The translations under genes were made by a program, and so were the position numbers. 64,000 nt of DNA from VRUE01 sp963780815 (GTDB lineage Bacteria > Actinomycetota > Thermoleophilia > Solirubrobacterales > 70-9): assembly GCA_963780815.1 (NCBI GenBank), contig CAWADG010000006.1, positions 186,001 through 250,000 on the forward strand, in the 5' to 3' direction. Below the pieces are notes generated by a model. That model was given only the letters and a program-made list of their open reading frames with translations, made no database searches and had not been told where the DNA came from. This document shows, one piece after another, positions 18,745 through 27,679 of the stretch (within the stretch, counting starts at the first letter, position 1; each line of letters opens with the position of its first letter).

Positions 18745-19190
18745 CCGCCATTCGCCGACTCGACCACGTTGCGATCGTCGTCCGCGACACGGAGGCCGCG
18801 CTGGACCGGCTCGGAGCGGGCTTCGGGCTCGAGGTCGTCTCCAGCGAGGAGATCGAGCAGCCGCACGTCCGGCTGACCTACCTCGATTGCGGCAATGCCT
18901 TCATCCAGCTGGTCGAGCCGCTCGACGGCGGCAGCCCGCTCGCCGAATACCTGGCGGAGCACGGCGAGGGCCTCCACCACATCTGCTTCGGGGTCGACGA
19001 CGTCGAGGCCGGCGCCGCCGCCCTCGCCGCCGACGGCTCGCCGCCGCAGGCACTCGGCAGCGGTCGTGGGCGCACCTCGGCCTTCGTCGCCGGCGAGATG
19101 CCATGCGGCATCCGGGTCGAGGTGACCGAGTTCCGGCGCGAGGAGGATGTCGAGCGCTCGCAGGGCTGGCTTCGCCCATCGGACAGCTGA
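18741..19190 (+). CDS. VOC family protein, methylmalonyl-CoA epimerase-like
   Basis: This 149-residue protein has the tandem beta-alpha-beta-beta-beta modules of the vicinal oxygen chelate fold. Metal ligands are visible as His in 'LDHVAIVVRDTEAALD', Glu in 'FIQLVEPLDGGSPLAEYLAE' and His in 'GEGLHHICFGVDDVEAG'. The order matches methylmalonyl-CoA epimerases. The C-terminus departs from true epimerases, so it may epimerise or isomerise another 2-substituted acid in this pathway. It is the last gene of the coupled RidA-to-VOC operon. Confidence 0.82.
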   Translation: MTAIRRLDHVAIVVRDTEAALDRLGAGFGLEVVSSEEIEQPHVRLTYLDCGNAFIQLVEPLDGGSPLAEYLAEHGEGLHHICFGVDDVEAGAAALAADGSPPQALGSGRGRTSAFVAGEMPCGIRVEVTEFRREEDVERSQGWLRPSDS

Positions 19191-19215
19191 TATACATAGC
19201 CGGTGATCAGACCAG
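19190..19215 (+). promoter_or_regulatory. -10 element and candidate GntR operator before the jelly-roll gene
   Basis: ATATACAT at 19190-19197 is a good -10 element; no clear -35 was seen. GGTGATCAGACCAG at 19202-19215 follows a few bases later. It has GGT-N6-ACC dyad symmetry and recurs almost unchanged at 20040-20053. Confidence 0.6.
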
Positions 19216-19274
19216 TTGCCGGCCGGGACCGGCCTGATTCCCCCTTTCAATCGCCATCTCAGGAGGAGAGCGCC

Positions 19275-19970
19275 ATGACGGATCGGTCGCCGGTTAGGTC
19301 CTACAGCACGGATTTCCCCCTCGACGAGGACCCGATCTCCGAGGGCGGCATGTGGGTGAACGGGAAAAAGGATGGGGTCGACTGGACCGACGTGGTGACC
19401 GGGGACGGCGTCGCCTACGGCGCGCTCTCGCGGATGGAGATCGCCGAGCGGCGGATCGAGCAGGGCAACATCGAGGACGAGGAGGACACGAGCCCGGTCG
19501 GCGACTACGACGACCCGACGGCGGTGCTGGCCGGCGAGTGGGGGAGGAACCAGCACGGCAAGGCGCCGGTCCACAGCAAGAACCCGACCGACGAGTACTT
19601 CCAGGAGGTCCAGATCAGGCTTCGCACGGTCATCGAGCCCAATCTCTGCACCGGCTACGAGGTGTTCTGGCGCTGCCTCAAGACCGACGAGGGCTACGCG
19701 GAGATCGTCCGCTGGAACGGGCCCGTCGGGGACTTCACCTCGCTCCAGAAGCTGTTCGGCAAGGACTACGGCGTCAAGGACGGCGACGTCGTCGAGGCGA
19801 CGATCGAGGGCGACGTCCTCAAGGGGTTCATCAACGGGGTCGAGGTGATCACCGCGACCGACGACACCTTCCAGTCCGGCAGCCCCGGGGTGGGATTCAA
19901 CTTCGGCGTCGGCGACACCAACGCCGACCACGGTTTCAGCTCCTTCGAGGTCGACACGTACGACGACTGA
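19275..19970 (+). CDS. Concanavalin A-like jelly-roll domain protein, cytoplasmic
   Basis: This 231-residue protein starts at ATG 19275 behind a near-perfect ribosome site (AGGAGGAGA); a longer in-frame start at 19203 is unlikely because it would translate the operator. It is acidic and has no signal peptide. Segments such as 'FPLDEDPISEGGMWVNGKK', 'EVQIRLRTVIEPNLCTGYEV', 'YAEIVRWNGPVGDF' and 'GSPGVGFNFGVGD' alternate as expected for a LamG/polysaccharide-lyase-like beta sandwich. No catalytic residues could be assigned. Its own operator and position before the importer suggest a role in handling the island's substrate. Confidence 0.7.
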   Translation: MTDRSPVRSYSTDFPLDEDPISEGGMWVNGKKDGVDWTDVVTGDGVAYGALSRMEIAERRIEQGNIEDEEDTSPVGDYDDPTAVLAGEWGRNQHGKAPVHSKNPTDEYFQEVQIRLRTVIEPNLCTGYEVFWRCLKTDEGYAEIVRWNGPVGDFTSLQKLFGKDYGVKDGDVVEATIEGDVLKGFINGVEVITATDDTFQSGSPGVGFNFGVGDTNADHGFSSFEVDTYDD

Positions 19971-20002
19971 CGTCGGCCGGCCGCCGCCCGCGACGTCGGA
20001 AC

Positions 20003-20125
20003 TTGACGCGGGCGAAATCCGTGGTACTGCTACTTACCAGGTGATCGGACCAGTCTGGTTCTGCTCGGCTCGAGCGCTCCGAAATCGGCGGCTCGGACGG
20101 CGACCCCCCCTGGTATGATGACCAG
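20003..20125 (+). promoter_or_regulatory. Promoter with two candidate operators upstream of the ABC importer
   Basis: TTGACG (20003-20008) and TACTGC (20025-20030) with a 16-base spacer form a plausible promoter. GGTGATCGGACCAG lies at 20040-20053, just after the -10. A second site, TGGTATGATGACCAG at 20111-20125, has perfect TGGT-N6-ACCA symmetry. A further leader of about 70 bases with GGCCAGG and GGCCTATGGGCC precedes the start codon. Confidence 0.6.
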
Positions 20126-20196
20126 ATAATCAGGCGTATAGGCCAGGCAATCTGGCCTATGGGCCAAGGGTCGAACAGAAAGGGAGAGACGACTCG

Positions 20197-21786
20197 ATGC
20201 GAAGCTCAATGGCAAAGGCGGCCGGCGCCTTCCTCCTCCTGCTGGGCCTCGTCGTCTTCCTTGCGTCCTGCGGCGGTGGCGGCAACGGCACCACCGGCGA
20301 AGAAGAAGCGGGCGGACCGGAAAAGGGAGGCACGCTGATCTTCGCGCGCGCCCAGGACGCCGACGCCGGGCTCAACCCGATCAACGCGCCGAGCAACGGC
20401 TCGATCTTCATCATCACCCAGATCTTCGATCAGCTGGTCGAGATGGGCGAAGGCCCCGAAGTCAATCCCGGCCTCGCCACCTCCTGGAAGAGCTCCAACG
20501 GCGGCCTGACCTGGACCTTCCAGCTGCGCGAAGCGACCTTCTCGAACGGCGAACCGGTGACCGGCGAAGACGTGAAATTCTCGATCGAACGATTCGCCGA
20601 TCCCAAGATCAACACCAGCTACCCGACCCTGGGCGAAGCGATCAAGGACGTCGAAGTCGTCGACCCGCACACGGTGAAGATCAACCTCAAACACGTCGAC
20701 GGCGCCTTTCTCGACAATATCGCGATGTTCGCGGCCTCGATCGAGCCGAAGAAGGTTGTCGAAGAAGTCGGTGACAAGGCCTTCTCCGACCATCCGATCG
20801 GCTCCGGGCCCTTCGCGGTCAAGGAATACATCCGCGGCCAGAAAACCGTCCTCGAACCGAACAAGTTCTACTGGCGGAAGGGCCAGCCGTACCTGAGCGG
20901 CGTCGTTTTCGAATTCACGCCCGACGCCAACACGAGGGTCCTGAAATTGCGCTCCGGCGAAGCGGACGTCGCCGACGCCATCCCCTACAACCAGGTCGAA
21001 TCGCTCGACGAAACCGAAGAAATCGACGTCGAAGTCGCCAAGGCGCTGAGCTGGACCTCGATCTTCCTCAACACCAAGAACGCGCCGCTCGACGACAAGA
21101 AGGTGCGCCAGGCGCTCAACTACGCGACCCCCAAGGAACAGATCCTGAAGACCGTCTACTACGGCGACGCGGAAATCGCCAATAGCAACATCCCCCCGCT
21201 CAAGTACTGGGACGAATCGATCGAACCGTATCCGTACGACCTCGAAAAAGCCGAAAAGCTGATGTCCGAATCGAGCGCGCCGAAGAGCGGGTTCAACCTC
21301 GAACTCGCGATTCCCTCGGGCGACCCCGTCGTGCAGCAGACCGCGGAAATCCTCAAGGAAGAATGGGGCAAGCTCGGCGTCACCGTGGATATCGTGCAGA
21401 AAGAACTCGGCGCGCTCGAGTCGAGCTGGTTCGAAGGCAAGGGCGGCGATGCCGCGACCTTCGGCGGCGGAGTCCTCTCCAGCGACACGCTGTCGGACGA
21501 CGAGATCGCCGCCGTCACGCTCAACCCGGCAGCGGGCCTGCACGCGCTCGGGACCTTCTACAACAACCCGAAGGTCAACCAGCTGCTGGCCGACGCCTCG
21601 GGCACGCTCAGCGACGAACAGCGCGCCAAGGACTTCTCCGAAGTCCAGAAGATCGCGCTGGAAGACGCGCCGGCGGTGCCGCTGTTCTTCACCAAGACGA
21701 TCACGGGGGTGCGGAACAACGTGCACAACTTCCAGACCTTCCCGATCGGTTGGTGGCCACTGCGCGAGGTGTGGCTGTCGCAGTAG
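20197..21786 (+). CDS. ABC transporter substrate-binding lipoprotein, family 5 (peptide/nickel/oligosaccharide)
   Basis: This 529-residue lipoprotein has an N-terminal signal with lipobox FLASC (Cys25), a Gly/Glu linker, then the SBP_bac_5 fold ('NPGLATSWKSSNGGLTWTFQ', 'RDATFSNGEPVTGEDVKFSI'-like segment, 'HPIGSGPFAVKEYI', 'RSGEADVADAIPYNQVESLD'). It should capture a peptide-like or oligosaccharide solute for the downstream permeases. Glu is encoded mainly by GAA here, whereas neighbouring genes use almost only GAG, so its codon use stands out. It heads the importer operon. Confidence 0.93.
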   Translation: MRSSMAKAAGAFLLLLGLVVFLASCGGGGNGTTGEEEAGGPEKGGTLIFARAQDADAGLNPINAPSNGSIFIITQIFDQLVEMGEGPEVNPGLATSWKSSNGGLTWTFQLREATFSNGEPVTGEDVKFSIERFADPKINTSYPTLGEAIKDVEVVDPHTVKINLKHVDGAFLDNIAMFAASIEPKKVVEEVGDKAFSDHPIGSGPFAVKEYIRGQKTVLEPNKFYWRKGQPYLSGVVFEFTPDANTRVLKLRSGEADVADAIPYNQVESLDETEEIDVEVAKALSWTSIFLNTKNAPLDDKKVRQALNYATPKEQILKTVYYGDAEIANSNIPPLKYWDESIEPYPYDLEKAEKLMSESSAPKSGFNLELAIPSGDPVVQQTAEILKEEWGKLGVTVDIVQKELGALESSWFEGKGGDAATFGGGVLSSDTLSDDEIAAVTLNPAAGLHALGTFYNNPKVNQLLADASGTLSDEQRAKDFSEVQKIALEDAPAVPLFFTKTITGVRNNVHNFQTFPIGWWPLREVWLSQ

Positions 21787-21789
21787 CAG

Positions 21790-22723
21790 GTGGGCGCGTA
21801 CTTATTCCGACGCGTACTACAGGCGATCCCGGTCCTGATCGGGATCACCCTGGCGTCGTTCTTCCTGATCCATCTGGTCCCGGGCGACCCGGCGCGGATC
21901 GTGCTGGGCGCCCGGGCCACCCCGAGCGCGGTGGCGACGCTGAACGAACAGCTCGGCCTCGACCAGTCGCTGCCCAGCCAGTACCTGGACTTCGTCTACC
22001 GGGGCGGTGACGCTCGACTTCGGTGAATCGATCACCCAGCACACCGGCGTCGGCGGCCTGCTGAGCGAGCGGATTCCGGTCACCCTCTACCTGCTCCTCT
22101 ACTCGGTCCTGATCTCGATCGTCGTCGCGGTGCCGCTGGCGGTCGCCTCGGCGCGGCGCCGCAACCGGGCGGCCGACCACGCGATCCGCTTCTTCACGAT
22201 GTTCACCTTCGCGATGCCCTCCTTCCTGCTCGGGCTGCTGCTGATCCTGATCTTCAGCCTCAACCTCGAACTGCTGCCGACCTCCGGCTACGGCAACGGG
22301 TTCATCGGCCACCTGCGCAGCCTCACCCTGCCGGCGATCACCGTCGGCCTCTACCTGGCGCCGATCCTCCTGCGCACCCTGCGGGTGGGGATCATCGAGA
22401 CGCTCGGGACCGAGTACGTCGAGGCGGCGACGGCGCGCGGCCTCAGCCGGCGGCGGATCCTCTACAAGCACGTGCTCCGCAACTCGCTGGTCTCGACCGT
22501 CACCGTGCTCGGCCTCAACATCGGCTTCCTGCTCTCGGGCCTGGTGATCGTCGAAAACGTCTTTGCCCTGCCCGGCCTCGGCAGCGAGCTCGTCTCCGCG
22601 ATCGGCAGCCGCGACTACCCGACCATCCAGGCGCTGACCCTTATCTTCGGAGTCGCCGTGGTTGCGATCAACCTGTTCACCGACATGCTCTACGCGGTGC
22701 TCGATCCGCGGGTGCGGCTATGA
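21790..22723 (+). pseudogene. DppB-type ABC permease, frameshifted near 22005
   Basis: The first frame (GTG 21790) encodes the N-terminal membrane helix and conserved segment 'LFRRVLQAIPVLIGITLASF ... HLVPGDPARIVLG' and ends at 22026. The rest (VTLDFGESI, then four to five membrane helices, the EAA loop 'EYVEAATARGLSRRRILYKH' and 'VFALPGLGSELV') continues in the +1 frame from about 22009 to 22723. One extra G in GGGGCGGTGAC would explain it: removing it gives Y-R-G-V-T-L-D-F-G. The joined protein would have about 310 residues, normal for the family. Either an indel error or inactivation. Confidence 0.85.
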
Positions 22724-22750
22724 GCGGCGGCGGCCCCTCCGGCCGATCCG

Positions 22751-23650
22751 GTGGTCGCCGGCCTCCCCGCCCCGCTCGGCAGCATCACGGCGGCCCGCCT
22801 GCGGCGCCGCGCCGCCTCGGAGCGGCGCTGGGCGACGGTGACGCTGTGGTCCGGCGTCGCGATCGTCGCCACGATCGTCTTCGTCGCCGCCGCCGCGCCG
22901 CTGCTCGGCTTCGTCGAACCGAACCACCAGGACCTGGCGCAGGCGCTGCAGGCCCCCTCGCTCCAGCACCCGTTCGGCACCGACACCCTCGGTCGCGACA
23001 TCCTCACCCGGGTGATCTACGGCGCCCGCATCGACCTCACCTTCGCCTTCGTCACCACGATCGTCCCCTTCGCGCTCGGGGTGCTGGTCGGCGCCTACGC
23101 GGGCTATCGCGGCGGCTGGCTCGACACCGTCGTCAACCGCCTCGTCGACGTCGTCGTCGCCTTCCCCTTCATCGTCCTGATCCTCGCGATCGTCGCGATC
23201 GCCGGGCCCGGTCTGACCGGCGCCTACATCGGCGTGTTCGCCGTCGGCTGGGCCCTCTACGCGCGCCTGACGCGGGGCGAGATGCTGGTCGAGCGCGAGC
23301 GCGAGTACGTCCTCGCCGCCCAGACCCTCGGCTACTCGACTCCGCGGATCGTCTTCCGCCACGCGCTGCCCAACGTGCTGCGGGCGAGCATCGTCTTCTC
23401 GATGGCCGACATCGTCCTCAACATCCTGCTGCTCGCGGCGCTCTCCTACCTCGGCCTCGGCGCCAGACCGCCCTCGCCCGAGTGGGGGGCGCTGGTCGCC
23501 GAAGGGAAGAACGTGCTTCTGACCGCCTGGTGGGTCGCGACGCTGCCCGGCCTCGTGATCGTCCTGGTCGGCATCGGCTTCAGCCTGATCGGCGACGGGA
23601 TCGCCGACCGCTTCGGCCGCGACTTCACGCTGACGACGGGCGGCGGATGA
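22751..23650 (+). CDS. DppC-type ABC transporter permease
   Basis: This 299-residue inner-membrane permease has an N-terminal helix (TLWSGVAIVATIVFVAAAAP), the OppC-type 'HPFGTDTLGRDILTRVIYGA', several membrane helices, and the EAA motif 'EYVLAAQTLGYSTPRIVFRH' that contacts the ATPases. The GTG at 22751 is the frame start. However, an ATG at 22720 overlapping the dppB stop looks like the natural start, and removing one G near 22740 would join it in frame (MSGGGPSADPVVAG). The 5' end may therefore carry another single-base insertion. It overlaps the ATPase gene by four bases. Confidence 0.88.
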   Translation: MVAGLPAPLGSITAARLRRRAASERRWATVTLWSGVAIVATIVFVAAAAPLLGFVEPNHQDLAQALQAPSLQHPFGTDTLGRDILTRVIYGARIDLTFAFVTTIVPFALGVLVGAYAGYRGGWLDTVVNRLVDVVVAFPFIVLILAIVAIAGPGLTGAYIGVFAVGWALYARLTRGEMLVEREREYVLAAQTLGYSTPRIVFRHALPNVLRASIVFSMADIVLNILLLAALSYLGLGARPPSPEWGALVAEGKNVLLTAWWVATLPGLVIVLVGIGFSLIGDGIADRFGRDFTLTTGGG

Positions 23651-24651
23651 GCGCCCCCGAGGCCAGGCCGCAACCCGGCGCGGAGCTGCTGGAGGTCCGC
23701 GACCTGACGATCGGCTTCCCGGCCGGGCAGGGCCTGCTGCTCGCTGCCGACCGGGTCAACTTCTCGGTCGCCGCTGGGCGCACGGTCGGCCTGGTCGGCG
23801 AGTCGGGCTGCGGCAAGAGCGTCACCCTGCGCTCGGTGCTCGGCCTCGTCCCCTACCCCGGCGAGGTCCTCTCCGGCGAGATCCGTTGGCTCGGCGAGGA
23901 CCTGCGGAGCGTCTCGGAGCGCCGCCTCGCCGCCCTGCGCGGAACCGAGATCTCGATGATCTTCCAGGACCCGACCGCCTGCCTGAACCCGGTCTTCACG
24001 GTCGGCGACCAGATGATCGAGACGCTGCGCAAGCGCGCCGGGCTGGGCCGCGCTGCGGCCCGCAAGCGGGCGGTCGAGCTGCTCGACCGCGCCCGGGTCC
24101 CCTCGCCGGAGCGGCGCCTCGACGCCTACCCCCACGAGATGAGCGGCGGGATGCGCCAGCGGGTGATGATCGCGATCGCGATCTCGGCCCGGCCCAAGCT
24201 GCTGCTCGCCGACGAGCCGACGACCGCTCTCGACGTCACCACGCAGGAGCAGATCCTCGCCCTGCTGAAGGAGTTCCAGGCCGAGGACGGGATGGCGATC
24301 GTCCTCGTCTCGCACGACCTCGGCGTGATCTCGGAGACCTGCGACGAGGTCGTCGTGATGTACGCGGGGCACCTGCTCGAGGCGGGCTTCGACCAGGCGG
24401 TGATGCGCCGGCCGCGCCACCCCTACACGCAGGGGTTGATCAAGGCGATGCCCTCGCTCGAGGTCAGCGACGAGCCGCCGCCGGTCCCGATCCCCGGCCA
24501 GCCGCCCAACCTCGCGGACCTGCCGCCCGGCTGCCCGTTCGCGCCGCGCTGCGAGTACAGCCGCCCCGAGTGCGCCTCGATCCCCGTCGTCCTCGACGCC
24601 GACCTCGCCCACCACGGCTCGGCCTGCCCCTTCGTCGAGGCCGCCGCATGA
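23647..24651 (+). CDS. DppD-type ABC transporter ATP-binding protein
   Basis: This 334-residue ATPase has Walker A 'GLVGESGCGKSVTLR', the Q-loop in 'ISMIFQDPTACLNPVFTVGD', ABC signature 'HEMSGGMRQRVMIAIAI', Walker B 'KLLLADEPTTALDVTTQ' and the H-loop 'IVLVSHDLGVI'. The C-terminal oligopeptide-transporter region with Cys residues ('GCPFAPRCEYSRPEC') may bind an iron-sulphur cluster, as in DppD. It starts at ATG 23647, overlapping dppC. It is intact, unlike its partner ATPase. Confidence 0.94.
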   Translation: MSAPEARPQPGAELLEVRDLTIGFPAGQGLLLAADRVNFSVAAGRTVGLVGESGCGKSVTLRSVLGLVPYPGEVLSGEIRWLGEDLRSVSERRLAALRGTEISMIFQDPTACLNPVFTVGDQMIETLRKRAGLGRAAARKRAVELLDRARVPSPERRLDAYPHEMSGGMRQRVMIAIAISARPKLLLADEPTTALDVTTQEQILALLKEFQAEDGMAIVLVSHDLGVISETCDEVVVMYAGHLLEAGFDQAVMRRPRHPYTQGLIKAMPSLEVSDEPPPVPIPGQPPNLADLPPGCPFAPRCEYSRPECASIPVVLDADLAHHGSACPFVEAAA

Positions 24652-25690
24652 CCGCAGGCCGAGCCGCTGCTCGCGGTCTCTGGCCTGACCAAGCGCTTCT
24701 CCGACAGGTACTCGGGATTCGAAAAGCTGCGCCGCCGGCCCCCGGCGGTCCTGACCGCGCTTGACGAGGTCGACATCGAGGTCAGGCCGGGCGAAACGCT
24801 CGGCGTCGTCGGCGAGTCCGGCAGCGGCAAGTCGACCCTGGCCCGCTGCATCCTGCGCCTGCACGAGCCCGACGCCGGCTCGGTGACCTTCGACGGCGAG
24901 GACGTGCTCGCCGCCGAGGGCGCGGCGCTGCGGAGCGCTGCGGCGCTCGATGCAGATGGTCTTCCAGGACCCCTACACATCGCTCAACCCGCGGATCCGC
25001 GTCGGCGCGGCGGTCGCCGAGCCGGCCCGGGTGCACGGGCTGATCGAGCGCGGCGAGGAGGATGGCTACGCCGCCGAGCTGCTCGAGCGGGTCGGGATCG
25101 GGCGCCAGAGCCTCCAGCGCTATCCGCACGAGTTCTCGGGTGGCCAGCGGCAGCGGATCGCGATCGCCCGGTCGCTTGCGGTGAAGCCGAAGCTGCTGAT
25201 CGCCGACGAGGCGGTGAGCGCGCTCGACGTCTCGATCCAGGCGCAGCTCCTCTCGCTGCTCGAGGAGATCCGGCGGGACCTGGGCCTGACGATGATCTTC
25301 ATCGCGCACCAGCTCTCGGTGATCTCGCGCCTCGCCGACCGGGTCGCGATCATGTACCTGGGGCGAATCGTCGAGACCGGGGCGACGGCCGATGTCTTCG
25401 CCAACTCCCGCCATCCCTACACGCTGGCACTGCTGGAAGCGCATCCGCGCCTCGGCGGGACGACGGTCCGCAAGCCGGCGGTGCGCACCGATAGCCCCTC
25501 GCCCTACGAGATCCCTTCCGGCTGCCGGTTCCACACACGCTGCCCCTTCGCCGAGGAGATCTGCTCGCGGGCCGACCCGCCGGCGGTCGAGATCCCGTCC
25601 GAGCACGGCGGCCACCGCTCGGCATGCCATGTGCTGCCGCGGACCGAGGACGCAAGGCCGCACGCTTCGATCGGCAACGACACGAGGTGA
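24648..25690 (+). pseudogene. DppF-type ABC transporter ATP-binding protein with two frameshifts
   Basis: The ATG at 24648 overlaps the dppD stop but goes out of frame after three codons; skipping the G at 24657 gives AEPLLAVSGLTKRF. Walker A (GVVGESGSGKSTLARCI) is in that second frame. A second extra base near 24936 (CGGAGCGCTGCGG) moves the Q-loop (SMQMVFQDPYTSLNPRI), the signature (HEFSGGQRQRIAIARSL), Walker B (LLIADEAVSALDVSIQ) and the C-terminal Cys cluster into a third frame ending at 25690. The joined product would have about 345 residues. Note Glu-Ala instead of Glu-Pro after Walker B. Confidence 0.85.
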
Positions 25691-25697
25691 TGACGCG

Positions 25698-26843
25698 ATG
25701 AACCAACACCCCGACCTGACCGATCCCAGGCAGCTGATCGGCTGCGAGCTCGCCGAGCTGTCGACCCCGGCGCTGCTCCTCGACCTGCCCAAGGTGCGCG
25801 ACAACATCGCCGAGATGGCGCGGCGGATGGAAACCGTCCCCGCGGCCCTGCGCCCGCACGCCAAGATCCACAAGAGCCCGATCGTCGGGCGGATGCAGAT
25901 CGAGGCCGGCGGGATCGGCCTGACGACGGCCACCGTCTGGGAGGCGACGGCGATGATCGAGGCCGGGTTGACCGACATCCTGATCGCCAACCAGGTGGTC
26001 GGCCCGCGCAAGGTCGCCGAGCTGGCGCGCCTGGCGGCAATCGGCCGGGTGATCACCCTGGTCGAGGACGCGGGCAATGTCGAGCAGATCTCCGCCGCCG
26101 CGCAGCGGGCGGGCTCCGAGGTCGGCATCCTGGTCGAGCTCGACGTCGGGCTACATCGCGCCGGGTTGCGCTCGGTTCCCAAGGCGATCGAGCTGGCCGA
26201 GCTGGTCGAGCGCTCACCCGGGCTTCGTCTGCTGGGGCCGTTCGGCTACGAGGGACATTGCATGCTCGAGCCCGACCGCGAGGAACGGGCGCGCAAGGCG
26301 AAGGCCGCGAACGCGGAGCTGCTGGCGCTCGTCGACGAGTTCGATGCGCGGGGGCTGCCGACCGAGATCGTCGCCGCCGGCGGGCTGGGGACCTGGGACA
26401 TCACCGGCGCCAACCCGCGCATCACCGAGATCCACGCCGGCTCCTATGTCTTCTCGGACGCCTTCCATCGCAACCTGGTCCCCGGCTTCGAGCCGGCGCT
26501 CACGGTGCTGGCGACGATCACCTCCCGCACCGGCGACATGGCGGTGCTCGACTGCGGCCGCAAGTCGATCGGGATCGACCGCACGCCGCCGGAGCTGGTC
26601 GACGCCCGCGGCGCTGTCCGCTTCGAACACGGCGAGCACTTCATCCACGAGGAGCACACTGGGATCGAGCTGGAGGACGAGCCCGACCTCATCGTCGGCA
26701 AGACGGTGCGGATGATGCCGGGCTACTCGCCGACCACGGTCAACTTCTACGACTGCTACTACGTGGTCGAGGACGGCGTCGTCACCGACGTCTGGCCGGT
26801 GCTCGGCCGCTACGGAAGCGAAACCGCCGGCAGGGCACGATGA
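25698..26843 (+). CDS. D-threonine aldolase / D-serine dehydratase-like PLP enzyme (fold type III)
   Basis: This 381-residue protein has an alanine-racemase-type N-terminal barrel with the PLP lysine in 'LRPHAKIHKSPIVGRMQIEA', 'VELDVGLHRAGLRS' and 'GPFGYEGHCML', plus the metal-binding C-terminal DSD1-type domain ('FEHGEHFIHEEHTGI', 'VGKTVRMMPGYSPTTVNFYD'). Relatives cleave D-threonine or D-3-hydroxyaspartate, or dehydrate D-serine. A D-threonine-type cleavage would give glycine and acetaldehyde, which fits the acetaldehyde dehydrogenase and amino-acid oxidase genes of the same island. It sits 7 bases after the importer gene. Confidence 0.88.
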   Translation: MNQHPDLTDPRQLIGCELAELSTPALLLDLPKVRDNIAEMARRMETVPAALRPHAKIHKSPIVGRMQIEAGGIGLTTATVWEATAMIEAGLTDILIANQVVGPRKVAELARLAAIGRVITLVEDAGNVEQISAAAQRAGSEVGILVELDVGLHRAGLRSVPKAIELAELVERSPGLRLLGPFGYEGHCMLEPDREERARKAKAANAELLALVDEFDARGLPTEIVAAGGLGTWDITGANPRITEIHAGSYVFSDAFHRNLVPGFEPALTVLATITSRTGDMAVLDCGRKSIGIDRTPPELVDARGAVRFEHGEHFIHEEHTGIELEDEPDLIVGKTVRMMPGYSPTTVNFYDCYYVVEDGVVTDVWPVLGRYGSETAGRAR

Positions 26844-27601
26844 AGAGCCTCGAAGGGCGGGTGGCGCTCGTCACCGGCGGCGCCCACGGCATCGGCGCCG
26901 GGATCTCGGGCGTCCTCGCCGGCGAGGGCGCCCTTGTCGCCGTCGCCGACATTGACCTGAGCGCCGCCGAGCGGCTCGCGGGGGAGCTGATGGAAGCCGG
27001 GCGGAACGCGGTTGCAGTCGGCGTCGACGTCGTCGGGCGCGACTCCGCCGACGCGATGGCCGCGGCGGTGGTCGAGCGCTGGGGGCGAATCGACATCCTC
27101 GCCGCCAACGCCGGCATCTACCCCCAGGCGACGGTCGAGGAGATCGACGACTCCCTCTTCGACCGCATCATCGACGTCAATCTGAAGGGCGCGCTTCACT
27201 CGATCCAGGCCTGCCGGCCGGCGATGCGCCGCGGCGGCTACGGCCGGATGGTCCTCACCTCCTCGATCACGGGCCCCTTCGTCGGGGCTGAGGGCTTCGC
27301 GAGCTACGGCGCCTCGAAGGCCGCGATGCTCGGCCTCATGCGGGGCGCGGCGCTCGAGCTGACCCGGGACGGGATCACGATCAACGCGGTCCTGCCCGGG
27401 AACGTCAGGACTGCGGGCTTCGAGGCGCTGGACCAGGTCTACCGCGACCAGATCATGCGGGCGATCCCGCTGGGGCGGCTGGCGGAGCCCGAGGAGGTCG
27501 GCTGGGCGGTCCGCTTCCTCGCCTCCGAGGAGGCCGGCTACATCACCGGCCAGACGCTCGTGCTCGACGGCGGTCAGATACTGCCCGAGGGGGCCTCGTG
27601 A
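26840..27601 (+). CDS. SDR family NAD(P)-dependent oxidoreductase
   Basis: This 253-residue Rossmann enzyme has TGxxxGxG as 'TGGAHGIGAGI', 'NAG' in 'ILAANAGIYP', the catalytic Ser in 'LTSSITGP', and the Y-x-x-x-K pair in 'SYGASKAAMLG'. The C-terminal 'YITGQTLVLDGG' is typical of classical SDRs. Asp in 'VAVADIDLSA' after the second strand favours NAD(H). It probably oxidises or reduces a hydroxyl of the island's substrate, for instance making a 3-oxo-acid or lactone for neighbouring enzymes. Its start overlaps the PLP-enzyme stop. Confidence 0.92.
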   Translation: MKSLEGRVALVTGGAHGIGAGISGVLAGEGALVAVADIDLSAAERLAGELMEAGRNAVAVGVDVVGRDSADAMAAAVVERWGRIDILAANAGIYPQATVEEIDDSLFDRIIDVNLKGALHSIQACRPAMRRGGYGRMVLTSSITGPFVGAEGFASYGASKAAMLGLMRGAALELTRDGITINAVLPGNVRTAGFEALDQVYRDQIMRAIPLGRLAEPEEVGWAVRFLASEEAGYITGQTLVLDGGQILPEGAS

Positions 27602-27606
27602 TCCCG

Positions 27607-27657
27607 TTGACACGGTCGCGGGGGCTATGGAATGATCGGATCGACAGATCATCTGAT
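27607..27657 (+). promoter_or_regulatory. Promoter with operator-like core before the SMP-30 gene
   Basis: TTGACA (27607-27612) and AATGAT (27631-27636) with an 18-base spacer form a promoter right after the SDR stop. TCTGAT at 27652-27657 is the reverse complement of the ATCAGA operator core, within GATCATCTGATGAG. The match to the other operator sites is weaker. Confidence 0.5.
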
Positions 27658-27679
27658 GAGTTCAGACGGGAGCATCAAT

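Noticed and set aside
20206..21726. A 506-codon antisense open frame opposite the ABC substrate-binding protein
   Set aside because: It is a shadow of the GAA-rich plus-strand gene (complement gives many Phe/Leu codons). No motif was recognised.
22720..23646. N-terminal extension of the DppD frame back to 22720
   Set aside because: It is the wrong frame across dppC. ATG 23647 overlaps the dppC stop and begins the known ATPase domain.
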